A stretch of DNA of 64,000 nt from Anaerolineaceae bacterium (GTDB lineage Bacteria > Chloroflexota > Anaerolineae > Aggregatilineales > Phototrophicaceae), in contig JACKCH010000021.1 of the NCBI GenBank assembly GCA_020634115.1, positions 34,771-98,770 on the forward strand, in the 5' to 3' direction. Positions 1-8,678 of the stretch are shown piece after piece. The first letter of the stretch is position 1, and the number at the start of each line of letters is the position of its first letter. The translations under genes were made by a program, and so were the position numbers. The notes beneath the pieces are model-generated. The model saw nothing but the letters and a program-made list of their open reading frames with translations, was not told where the DNA came from and did not search any database.

Positions 1-101
1 AGATTGGCCTATACCCCGGCGTGATCGCCAACAGTATAATCAGCATAAGATTGATCCGAAAATCGCTCCACTGAATTCCTTCTACTTGCCCCGCTCGTTT
101 T

Positions 102-143
102 CCCCTCTCCGTTGACGGAGAGGGGAGGGAGAACCGAAGGTTC
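102..143. repeat. Dispersed CCCCTCTCC hairpin repeat
   Basis: An inverted repeat (CCCCTCTCCG at 102-111, loop TTGA, CGGAGAGGGG at 116-125) is followed by a small GAACC/GGTTC hairpin and GGTGAGG. Related hairpins occur at 34879-34910 and 61805-61830, so this looks like a dispersed intergenic repeat. It sits just upstream of the M24 peptidase gene. Bases 1-101 hold nothing recognisable. Confidence 0.55.
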
Positions 144-176
144 GGAAGGGGTGAGGTTAAACACAAAAGGGAGTTT

Positions 177-1283
177 ATGCACATGACTATAGATTACGCC
201 CAACGACGCGCGCGCCTGCTGGAAATCGGCGGTGCCGACGCGATTGTTATTGTCCCCGGCTCAAATATGATTTATTTTACCGGCTTGCAGTTTCATCTTT
301 CCGAACGCCCGACGATTGCCATTTTTACCCGTGATGGTGAACTCTCGCTCATCATCCCGCAGCTCGAAGTCTCCAAACTCGACCAGCGCCCCGATCTGGA
401 AGCGCGGCCTTTCGCCTGGTCGGATACCGACGGCTACGCAATGGCTTTCGCTGAGGCCGTGCGCGAACTCGGCCTGACCGGAAAAACATTGGGCGTGGAC
501 GGCCTGACCATGCGCGTCACCGAGTGGCTGGCCTTCCTTGAAGCCGACCCCACCCTGCAAGTCCGCGCTGTCGAGCGCGACATCACCCTGATTCGCGCCA
601 TCAAGAACCCCGACGAAGTGGCGGCCATGCGCCGGGCGATTCACATCAGTGAGCAAGCCCTGGAAAAGATGCTGGCGTGGGTCAAACCGGGCATGACCGA
701 GCGCGAAATAGCCACCTTCCTGTCAGACACCATGAGCGCCCTCGGTAGTCAGGGCAACGCCTTCGAGCCGTTGGTGCAAACCGGCCCCAACAGCGCCCTC
801 CCACACGGAATGCTGACGGATCGTAAGCTCGGCACGGATGAATTTTTCCTGGTGGATTTTGGCGGGCGTTTTGGTGGCTACCCGGCGGACATCACCCGCA
901 CCTTCTGTATCGGCACGCCCAGCGCCGAGATGCAGAAAATCTACGACACGGTGCTGGCCGCTAACGAAGCCGCGAAAGCGACTGCCGGGCCGGGTGTCAC
1001 GATGGGCGCGGTGGATAAAGCCGCCCGTGATGTGATCGAAGCTGCCGGGTATGGTGTGTACTTCACCCACCGTACCGGGCATGGCCTGGGGATGGACGGC
1101 CACGAACTGATTCCACAGATCGCCTCCGGTGTCGAAGATACCTTACAGCCGGGTATGGCCTTCACCATCGAGCCGGGCATCTATGTCCCTGGTCTGGGTG
1201 GGGTGCGCATTGAGGATGATGTCGTGATTACGGAAAACGGCGCGGAGATTCTGACGACTTTCCCGCGCAAATTACAGATGTAG
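177..1283 (+). CDS. M24 family metallopeptidase (Xaa-Pro peptidase type)
   Basis: Cytoplasmic aminopeptidase of the pita-bread fold, expected to remove N-terminal residues ahead of proline or to cleave Xaa-Pro dipeptides. The 368-residue protein has the usual creatinase-type N-terminal domain (about 1-125) and the M24 catalytic domain (about 130-365). The five metal ligands are visible: two Asp in LVDFGGRFGGYPADITRTF, His in HRTGHGLGMDGHE, and Glu in TIEPGIY and RIEDD. No signal peptide is seen. AAGGGAG lies just upstream of ATG 177; an in-frame ATG at 183 is also possible. It is a single gene closed by a strong hairpin. PepQ prolidase and PepP aminopeptidase cannot be told apart here. Confidence 0.9.
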   Translation: MHMTIDYAQRRARLLEIGGADAIVIVPGSNMIYFTGLQFHLSERPTIAIFTRDGELSLIIPQLEVSKLDQRPDLEARPFAWSDTDGYAMAFAEAVRELGLTGKTLGVDGLTMRVTEWLAFLEADPTLQVRAVERDITLIRAIKNPDEVAAMRRAIHISEQALEKMLAWVKPGMTEREIATFLSDTMSALGSQGNAFEPLVQTGPNSALPHGMLTDRKLGTDEFFLVDFGGRFGGYPADITRTFCIGTPSAEMQKIYDTVLAANEAAKATAGPGVTMGAVDKAARDVIEAAGYGVYFTHRTGHGLGMDGHELIPQIASGVEDTLQPGMAFTIEPGIYVPGLGGVRIEDDVVITENGAEILTTFPRKLQM

Positions 1284-1300
1284 GATACGATTCTTCAAAT

Positions 1301-1337
1301 AACACGCCCCTCATCACGGAGGGGCGTGTTTTGTTTT
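1301..1337. terminator. Intrinsic terminator after M24 peptidase
   Basis: Twelve-base stem AACACGCCCCTC (1301-1312) pairs with GAGGGGCGTGTT (1319-1330) and is followed by TTGTTTTT on the plus strand. It sits between two convergent genes. The minus-strand T tract is weaker, but the hairpin may serve both. Confidence 0.8.
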
Positions 1338-1341
1338 TAAT

Positions 1342-2028
1342 CTACCCGGCGCGGAACAGGACGATGGTCGAGCCGAGGGTGAGGATGTCGCCATCGCGCA
1401 GGGGGCGGCCTTTGTCGGTGATCGCGGTGTTATTCACCAGCGTGCCGTTGGCGCTCCCCAGGTCAAAGATCACCCAGTTGTTATCTACCAGTTCCAGGCG
1501 GGCGTGCGGGCGCGATACCGCCGGGTCTTGCAACCCGACTTCCCAATCCGCCTTGCTGGTCGCCCGCCCAATCGTGATTTTGTTCAGCAGTAGGGGAATC
1601 ACATTGCCTTCTTGCGGGCCGGTGGTGATAATCAGCTTGCCTTTGCCGGTGCTGATCGTGGCCGTAATCAGCGTGCCGTGTTCTTCGGCATTGCGCTGGT
1701 CTTCTTCGGTCACGGTGGCCGAAAACTTAAGGACAGGGACATACAGGCGAATCTCATCGCCGGATGCCAGCGGAAACGGCTCACTGAGCTGCCGGTCATT
1801 GACAAACGTGCCGTTGGCGCTCCCCAGGTCGGTAATCATGAAAATACCGTCGCGGTAGTTAATGACCGCGTGCTGGCGGGAAACATGCTGCTCCGGGATA
1901 CACACATCGCTCCCGGCCTGGCGACCAATCGTGGCCGTCGCCCCTTCCGTCAAAACGAATTCCTGAATCACGCCCGTTTGCGGATGACGCCAGATGATTT
2001 TTGCCAGACTAAGGGTATAGTCACTCAT
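1342..2028 (-). CDS. Protein with two FHA domains
   Basis: Predicted cytoplasmic phosphothreonine-recognition protein of 228 residues. Two forkhead-associated domains are visible. The first has IGRQAGSD, SRQHA and DLGSANGTFVN; the second has IGRATSKAD, SRPHARLEL and DLGSANGTLVN. Each retains the Arg, Ser-Arg-x-His and Asn-Gly residues that contact pThr in the family. The start is taken at ATG 2028, which has GGAG about 10 bases upstream; an in-frame TTG at 2091 would add 21 residues but overlaps the upstream kinase stop. It lies 59 bases after the sensor kinase on the same strand, so co-transcription is likely. No Ser/Thr kinase partner is in the window. Confidence 0.88.
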   Translation of the reverse strand: MSDYTLSLAKIIWRHPQTGVIQEFVLTEGATATIGRQAGSDVCIPEQHVSRQHAVINYRDGIFMITDLGSANGTFVNDRQLSEPFPLASGDEIRLYVPVLKFSATVTEEDQRNAEEHGTLITATISTGKGKLIITTGPQEGNVIPLLLNKITIGRATSKADWEVGLQDPAVSRPHARLELVDNNWVIFDLGSANGTLVNNTAITDKGRPLRDGDILTLGSTIVLFRAG

Positions 2029-2087
2029 ACCAGACCTACTCCGAGGTTTTCCATTCTGTAGCTGTTCAAAGTATAGCACAAACTCAG

Positions 2088-5000
2088 TCAATCATCATTT
2101 CCCGCCTGGGGATCACCAAGTGGCAATTTGACGACGAAACAACTGCCTTTTCCTGGCTGGCTTTCGGCGGTGAGCGTTCCGCCGTGCTGTTCCACGATCT
2201 CCCTGGAAATACTCAGCCCCAGGCCAGAGCCTTCGCCGGAGATACCCCGCACCCGGAAAAATGGCACGAAGATATGTTCCATATCCTCGGTACTGATCCC
2301 GATTCCGGTATCGCGCACCTGAATCCGAGCCTGTCTTTTCTCGCCAGCCGGCTGGATCGTATCCAGGGAAACCTGAATTTTTCCCCCTGGTGGCGTGTAA
2401 TGGATGGCGTTCATCACCAGGTTTGTTACCACCTGGTTCATGCGCGCCGGGTCAATGTGCGCGGCGACGGGTTCTTCCGGCAGTTCCGCCGTGAGCGTAA
2501 CCTGCTTCTGCTCGGCTTCCGCCTGTTGGATGCGGACAACCTCGGTCACCAGTTCCCGCAAATCCCCATCTTCCGGGGCAAAGGGGATCACGCCCCGTTC
2601 AAAGCGGGTATATTCCAGCATATCCTCGACCAGTTGTTTCATGCGCTGGGCGACGTGTTCCAGAATTTGCGTATGCTCGGCGATCTGGTCGGGCTTCCGG
2701 CGCATCAGGTAGACCCGCGTCATCAGATTGGTGATGGGCGTGCGCAGTTCATGCGAGGCGTTGGCGACAAACCGGGCTTTCTTATCTTCCAGCGCCTTTT
2801 CCTGGCTGATGTCCCGGATAATCATCACCATCCCCAGCGCGTTGGCTGCCGTCCCGCCGATACGAATCATAGCAATCGCCGCATCAAAATCACTGCCATC
2901 CTGGCGCTGGATGTGCCGTTCTCCCTGCCAGATTCCGGCTTCGAGAACCGTAGCATAGACCTGAGCAATAAATTCAGGTGATTCCTCCGGCCAGGGCAGG
3001 GTGCGGCCCCATTCCAGGGTGGGCGAATCGAGCATTTCCCGCAGGGCCGTGTTGGTATAGATCATGTGCGGGTCGAAGATAATCCCGATTACGCCTTCCT
3101 GCATGGCGTTCAGGATGGCCTGAAGCTGGGCGCGTTCGGCTTCTAATTCAGCGGTGCGTTCCTGAACCCGCTGCTGAAGCCCAACCGTATACTGTTCATT
3201 TTTCTCATTCAAATAGACGTTTTCCAGGCTGACGGCGAGCTCGTCGGCCAGTTCAATCATCGCTTCCAGGTCAATTTCATCAAAACCGTACTTCTCGATG
3301 CGCGACACCGCCAGAATGCCGATGGTTTTGCCGTACTGCCGGATTGGCACTGCAACCTGGCTGCCGTAGTCAAAATCCAATTGAAAATAGTCGGAATCAA
3401 GGGTTGTGTCCAGTACCAGACGTGGCCTGCCATGCCGGATGACCCAACCGTAAATACCTTCATCATAGGATTGCCGGTAATCGAAATAGTCCTCGTCAGG
3501 CTGATGTTCCGGGGCGTATATCACCGCGCCCACACTCATCTCGCGGTGCTGGTCGTCAGCGAGCAGGATAACCGCGCCCGCATAGTGAAACTCATCCACC
3601 AATGCCTGCGCCACCGCATTCATGAAGCGCTTCGGGTCGCGTTCCGGCACACTGCGACGGCTGACATGGCGCAAAGTCGCCAGGTACTGCTGGCGGCGGT
3701 GGGTGGCCTGGTAAAGCCGGGCATTGCGCAGTGCAACAGCGGCCTGGTTCGCAAAGGTCGTGAGAATGCGCGCATCATTACGAGTAAAAGCATTCGGTTT
3801 CGCGCTGTCCAGATTGAGGATGCCAATCACTATGCCATCAATTACAATTGGCACACCCAGATAGGAGCGTATCCAGTCTGCCTGTTCAATGACAATCCAT
3901 TCGGGATGGTCTCGTGTATCAGTGATGAGATACGGTTCTCCTGTTTCGACCATGTAGCACAAGTTCGGTGTATCCTTGATGGAAAAACGCAGCCCCAGGA
4001 CCTCGTCTTCAATAGCACGCTCCACAAATCCCATCCCGCGCATGACCTGCCCCACCCCGTCTTTGATGAGCATGACATTGCACGTATCATAAGCAATCAC
4101 CGACTCGATTGAGGTGATGATTACGCCCAGCAGTTGCTCAATTTCCAGTGTGCTGTTAACCACCTCGGCGGTGGAGGCCAGTGTCTCCGCCAGGATACGC
4201 TGGCGGCGCTCTGCCTGTTCCGCCTGTTCGCGCACCCGGACTTCAGCTTTGATTTGCGCCACCTGGCGGGCATTACTGATCGCCAGGGCAACCGTGTTAC
4301 CGATTGCCAGCAGGGTTTCCCGTTCCTGGGCGGAAAATTCATGATTGTCATCAAAAATCAGGTTGAGCGTACCGACCACTTTCTCCTGGAGCAGCAGCGG
4401 GACGATGACGGCAACTTTCAACCCCTGTTTACCCAGTTGTTCCCGAACTGCCGGGACAGCGCGCTCGTCCCGCATGATCTCGGTTGAGATCACAATCTCC
4501 CGCCGTTTGACCGCGATACCACTCAGGCTGCTCTCTACTGGCAGGATCGTCCCCGCCGCCAGCGTCTCATCTGTGAAGCCACGTGGCGCGAGAACTTCCA
4601 GCACTCCCAGGGCTTCATTCAGAGAAAGGAACGCCGCCGCCGGAACATGGGTATACGCTACAACCGAATCCAATGCCTTATCAATGATGGTTTGCACGTC
4701 CAGCGAACGGTAAATGCTGTCTGCAATAGTGTTAATCACAGTGAGCGACTCGGTTTTAGCTTGCAATTCCGCCCGTGACTGTTCCAATGACAGAGCGATT
4801 TCTTTGCGCCGGGTAATATCGTGTATCGTGCAGACTACGGAAATAACCTGTCCGGCGTCATCATGCAGTGGACTGAAGGTGTATTCATAGTAGTGGGTGT
4901 GAGCAGGTTCGCCCAGCATCCACTCACCGGTGACGGCCTTTCCATGCGGAAAGATATCGTCGCGTACAGCTTGGAAACTGGCGATGGTGTGCGATAAGGT

Positions 5001-6386
5001 ATCCACCGCTTTGTTTACAGACTCACCGGCACTGGACTGGTGGGGCGATTGCGCTGCCCCCAAACTCCGGTAGAGAACCTCCCCGGCTTCACTAATGACG
5101 TAGAAATGATCCGGCGTACTGGAAAAAATGGCGTCCAACATGCGTGATTGCTGTTGCAGTTCACTGGTGCGCTGGGCGACTCGTGCCTCCAGTTCATCAT
5201 TGGCTTTGGTGAGCTTTTCCTGCCATGCCTTTTGCTCGGTAATATCCCGGTTGACACAGACCAGACCGGCGATTTCACCATCTGTATTTCGCAGGGGAAC
5301 AGTAGAAACCGCGAACCAGGTCGAAACGCCAGTCTGGTTTACGTCAAGAAATTCCCAGTAGCGCGTCTGGCCGGTACGAAGCACGTACTCACCGCTGGCT
5401 TTGATGCGTTCGATGGTTTCGGGGGGGACGAATTCCTCAATCTGCTTGCCAACGACATCCTTAAACGAGGTCGCGCCCACGTATTCGCGGTGTGCCTGAT
5501 TGTTGACAACGATGCGATTCTGAAGGTCACGGACAAAAACGATGTCGGGGATGCTGTCAATAATGGTACGCAGCAAGGTGCGTTCTTCGGCCAGGGCTGC
5601 CTCAGCCTGTTCTCGTTCACGCATTTGTTCCCGTAATTGTTGGTTGGCCTGGAAAAGGGCATCAGTACGCTCGGCAATCAGCAGTTCCAATGTATCATAA
5701 GCAGCTTTGAGCTTGGCATCTTTTGCGTTCAGGGCTGCCAGGTGTTCGGCTTCCATTCGGTCCCGAAAATAAAGATACAGGAAGATCATTATGGCCGAGA
5801 TGAAATAGGCTACAAACGAGGTGAGGCTATGGAGCGACCAGGAGACAGTCTCTTCTCCGGTTCCAATCGTCTGCGTAATCACCAGGATCACGGATAAAAC
5901 CACAGCCATAAAGACCAGGGTCACGCGCCGGGACATGATGATGCTGACGGTGAGTGTCGGCGGGATCAGAAGCGTAAGGAGAATGAAATCAGCCTGCAGG
6001 GTTGTGGCGCGGATAATGAATAACGTCAGAACCCCGATTGTTCCGACAGTCACGCCCAGCATCGTTGCCAATTTATAATGGCGGGTGCGACTGAGGAGAT
6101 AGCTGGCACAAAAAACAAACGCTGCCAGAACAGTCACAATCAACTGATTGTCTTCTGCTACGCTCTCCGCGCTGCCCTTAAGAGATACATACAGGCTGAA
6201 TGGGATAGCCGTTATAGTCGCCAGAATTAAAAGGATAGTGATATAGCGTGCCTTGTAACGCTGTTCTTCATCCTGAAGCGCCGAGGAAGGTTCAGTTAAA
6301 AGCCGCCACAACTTACTGAACCATGTCTTATCCGGGGGCCGTTGCGAAGGATGTAAATCCAAATCCGGGAAATCCTTTTCCTGCAT
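2088..6386 (-). CDS. Membrane multi-PAS/GAF sensor histidine kinase
   Basis: A 1432-residue sensor kinase. Residues about 48-210 contain six hydrophobic segments (a MASE-like membrane sensor), followed by a coiled coil, a PAS domain (about 270-385), a second PAS (about 415-530), three GAF domains (about 555-720, 745-890 and 910-1065) and a third PAS (about 1090-1190). The transmitter is complete: HisKA with SHELRTP near 1210, N box MNQVVTNLVMNAIHY, G1 box DTGIGIS, F box FVPFF and G2 box GSGLGLS. No receiver domain is attached and no response regulator gene is adjacent, so its partner lies elsewhere. The only close neighbour on this strand is the FHA gene. The signal sensed cannot be read from sequence. 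Confidence 0.92.
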   Translation of the reverse strand: MQEKDFPDLDLHPSQRPPDKTWFSKLWRLLTEPSSALQDEEQRYKARYITILLILATITAIPFSLYVSLKGSAESVAEDNQLIVTVLAAFVFCASYLLSRTRHYKLATMLGVTVGTIGVLTLFIIRATTLQADFILLTLLIPPTLTVSIIMSRRVTLVFMAVVLSVILVITQTIGTGEETVSWSLHSLTSFVAYFISAIMIFLYLYFRDRMEAEHLAALNAKDAKLKAAYDTLELLIAERTDALFQANQQLREQMREREQAEAALAEERTLLRTIIDSIPDIVFVRDLQNRIVVNNQAHREYVGATSFKDVVGKQIEEFVPPETIERIKASGEYVLRTGQTRYWEFLDVNQTGVSTWFAVSTVPLRNTDGEIAGLVCVNRDITEQKAWQEKLTKANDELEARVAQRTSELQQQSRMLDAIFSSTPDHFYVISEAGEVLYRSLGAAQSPHQSSAGESVNKAVDTLSHTIASFQAVRDDIFPHGKAVTGEWMLGEPAHTHYYEYTFSPLHDDAGQVISVVCTIHDITRRKEIALSLEQSRAELQAKTESLTVINTIADSIYRSLDVQTIIDKALDSVVAYTHVPAAAFLSLNEALGVLEVLAPRGFTDETLAAGTILPVESSLSGIAVKRREIVISTEIMRDERAVPAVREQLGKQGLKVAVIVPLLLQEKVVGTLNLIFDDNHEFSAQERETLLAIGNTVALAISNARQVAQIKAEVRVREQAEQAERRQRILAETLASTAEVVNSTLEIEQLLGVIITSIESVIAYDTCNVMLIKDGVGQVMRGMGFVERAIEDEVLGLRFSIKDTPNLCYMVETGEPYLITDTRDHPEWIVIEQADWIRSYLGVPIVIDGIVIGILNLDSAKPNAFTRNDARILTTFANQAAVALRNARLYQATHRRQQYLATLRHVSRRSVPERDPKRFMNAVAQALVDEFHYAGAVILLADDQHREMSVGAVIYAPEHQPDEDYFDYRQSYDEGIYGWVIRHGRPRLVLDTTLDSDYFQLDFDYGSQVAVPIRQYGKTIGILAVSRIEKYGFDEIDLEAMIELADELAVSLENVYLNEKNEQYTVGLQQRVQERTAELEAERAQLQAILNAMQEGVIGIIFDPHMIYTNTALREMLDSPTLEWGRTLPWPEESPEFIAQVYATVLEAGIWQGERHIQRQDGSDFDAAIAMIRIGGTAANALGMVMIIRDISQEKALEDKKARFVANASHELRTPITNLMTRVYLMRRKPDQIAEHTQILEHVAQRMKQLVEDMLEYTRFERGVIPFAPEDGDLRELVTEVVRIQQAEAEQKQVTLTAELPEEPVAAHIDPARMNQVVTNLVMNAIHYTPPGGKIQVSLDTIQPAGEKRQARIQVRDTGIGISTEDMEHIFVPFFRVRGISGEGSGLGLSISREIVEQHGGTLTAESQPGKGSCFVVKLPLGDPQAGNDD

Positions 6387-6551
6387 AACAGATCAACCCT
6401 GCTGCACGCTTGACAACCCTAATTTTACTATACCTTGATTTATTCGTGAGTTTATGTTTTATGTAGTGCGTCACGAGTCAAGCTCCGCAACACTCTTTAG
6501 AGGCCGGTTGTTGGGGAATAGTGGGGAGAAAACGCAGCGAAAACGGATCGT

Positions 6552-7793
6552 TTAACGCAGTCGACGGACTCCAGGCGAACGGGCGAGAATCAACAGGCTG
6601 ATACCGCCACCGGCCAGGGTGAACAGCGCCATCGCGTCCGGCGTGCCGATGTGTTCGGCAATGCTACCTAAGGCCAGCGCCCCGAACGGTGCAAACCCGA
6701 ACCATGCCAGGGTGTACAGGCTCATCACCCGCCCCCGAAACTCGTCTGGCACTTCATCTTGAATCAGCGTATTCACGGTGACGAATTGCAGGATGATTCC
6801 AAACCCGAACAGCGTCATCAGGATGACCGACGGAGTCACTTCGGTCATGCGGGTGACCATCAGCCCAATTACGGCCACAAAACCGCTCATCATCATGACG
6901 ACCCGCCCGCGCCCAAAGCGCCGGCCCATCGGCGTGACCGAAATGGCGGCCAGCAGCGCCCCGACGCCCAGCGCGGTACTCATCGCAGCGAACCCATCCA
7001 CCGGGGAATGCAGCACCACATCCGCGAAGGCCGGGAGCAGTGTAGAGATATTGACGATAAAAATCGCGGCAGTGACCGCCAGTAGCAACAGCGGCGCGAT
7101 GGTCATGTGGCGACGGGAAAAAGTTACCCCCTCTTGCAATCGTTTGAGCGGAGGAAGCCCATTCGGGCGGGGAATAAACGCCACCCGCATAATGACCAGC
7201 ATGAAGATGACCGCCAGGAAGCTGGCACCGTTGATCGCAAAACACCACGCCGGACCAACCTGGTTCAGTAGGATTCCGGCGACGGCGGGGCCGATGATAC
7301 GCGCCCCATTAAACATAATGGCATTCAGGGCGATACCACTGCTCAGGTCTTTGTGGCCGACCAGTTCAACAATGATAGACTGACGGGAAGGCGCATCTAT
7401 AGCGTTGGTGACACCCAGCAGGAACGCCAGCCCAACAATATGATACACTTGAACGACACCCGCAAAGGTAAGCGCTGCCAGGATGAATGCCAGCAACATC
7501 TGGATTGTCTGGGAGATAATCAGGATGGTGCGGCGTGGATAGCGGTCTACCAGCACCCCGGCAAAGGGCGACAGCAGCAGCGAGGGCAGCCCAGCGGCGG
7601 CGGCCACAATCCCCAGCCACACTTCCTGCTGGGTCAGGTGGAACACCAGCCAGCCCTGCGCGATCACCTGCATCCAGGTGCCGGAAAGGGAAATAACCTG
7701 CCCAAAGAAGTACAATCGGAAATTGGGATACTGCAAAGCCGCCAGGGTTTTCGTTTGTACGGGACTTGATTGTGGGCTTGCCAGGGTGGTCAT
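6552..7793 (-). CDS. MFS transporter (DHA3/EntS-like exporter)
   Basis: A 413-residue inner-membrane protein with about twelve hydrophobic segments. The loop 2-3 motif appears as AGVLVDRYPRRTIL, the typical G-x-x-x-D-R-x-x-R-R form. The sequence resembles the MFS_3 / enterobactin-exporter (DHA3) branch, whose members are H+ antiporters for drugs, siderophores or macrolides. The final Arg-rich tail (SPGVRRLR) is cytoplasmic. The start is ATG 7793 with only a weak upstream purine stretch. It is divergent from the YbaK-type gene and not in an obvious operon; the substrate is unknown. Confidence 0.88.
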   Translation of the reverse strand: MTTLASPQSSPVQTKTLAALQYPNFRLYFFGQVISLSGTWMQVIAQGWLVFHLTQQEVWLGIVAAAAGLPSLLLSPFAGVLVDRYPRRTILIISQTIQMLLAFILAALTFAGVVQVYHIVGLAFLLGVTNAIDAPSRQSIIVELVGHKDLSSGIALNAIMFNGARIIGPAVAGILLNQVGPAWCFAINGASFLAVIFMLVIMRVAFIPRPNGLPPLKRLQEGVTFSRRHMTIAPLLLLAVTAAIFIVNISTLLPAFADVVLHSPVDGFAAMSTALGVGALLAAISVTPMGRRFGRGRVVMMMSGFVAVIGLMVTRMTEVTPSVILMTLFGFGIILQFVTVNTLIQDEVPDEFRGRVMSLYTLAWFGFAPFGALALGSIAEHIGTPDAMALFTLAGGGISLLILARSPGVRRLR

Positions 7794-7906
7794 AGTTGCG
7801 GGTAATCCGGTTAAGTTGGGTAGTGTTCCCTCATTATAGGACTCGGCTCAGGGCAGTAGTAGCACCGCTTTCTGGATAATGGACTCAAAACGAGAAAGGA
7901 TAACCG

Positions 7907-8389
7907 ATGATTCAACTCCCGGCACACACCTACCTGGATGACCACCAGATCCCCTACCAGCGCAAGTCCTTCCCCACGGACACCCCCAAAGGCGCGGCGA
8001 GCGTCGCGCACGCGCTGGGTTTCCCCGAACGGCAGATGATTAAGACGCTGATTTTCACAGTGGTGGATACCGGAGAAAACGTGCTGGTGATGGTGGGCGG
8101 CGACCAGTCCGCCAAGTCCGGGTTGCTGAAGAAAGCGATAGGCTCTCGCAACATCAAAATGGCCGACCCGGACACGGTGAAAGCCGTCACCAGCTATGTA
8201 ATCGGCTCGATTCCACCGTTTGGCTGGCAGCCAGCGGGGTTTCGCACGTTTCTGGAAGAATCGCTGGCGCGTGAAGAATCCCTCGGTGTCGGTACGGGGC
8301 AGTGGGGCGAAGAAATCATCATCACGCCCGACAACCTGATCCGCGCCGCCCACGCGCAGGTCGTGCCGCTTGTCCCCGGAGATGAATAG
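7907..8389 (+). CDS. YbaK/EbsC-type aminoacyl-tRNA deacylase
   Basis: A 160-residue single-domain protein of the YbaK/ProX fold. Family members hydrolyse misacylated tRNA in trans, typically Cys-tRNA(Pro). The conserved lysine region is MIKTLIF (Lys near 45), with downstream GDQSAKSGLLKKA and the YVIGSIPPFGW loop, which matches the Gly-x-x-x-Pro-x-Gly substrate loop of the family. Length agrees with the usual 150-165 residues. GAAAGGA precedes ATG 7907 by about six bases. Adjacent genes are not functionally linked. Whether it edits Cys-, Ala- or another tRNA cannot be decided. Confidence 0.88.
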   Translation: MIQLPAHTYLDDHQIPYQRKSFPTDTPKGAASVAHALGFPERQMIKTLIFTVVDTGENVLVMVGGDQSAKSGLLKKAIGSRNIKMADPDTVKAVTSYVIGSIPPFGWQPAGFRTFLEESLAREESLGVGTGQWGEEIIITPDNLIRAAHAQVVPLVPGDE

Positions 8390-8678
8390 GTTTTTAGAAG
8401 CGTACCAACGCCGTTTAATGTAAAAAATCGGTAGATTACGCCGGGTCGCTCCTACGCCAGCACCTTAAAAAAGGGAGAATTTGTAGGGGCGCAATCCACT
8501 GTGTCCACGAATCCGGGTCACCTCGTTTATTTTCTAAGTCGAGAACCATCCTGCGGAATACATGAGCGAGTCGCGCACAGATTGAGTGGTTCTTATCTGC
8601 GGATAAACCTTTATGCACCCCACCATGACGAAAGCATATACTGCTAATAAGTATTGTCGTGCATACTGGGAAAATTCC

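Noticed and set aside
3381..4112. Plus-strand open frame of 243 codons inside the sensor kinase
   Set aside because: Antisense to clearly conserved GAF domains; no family match.
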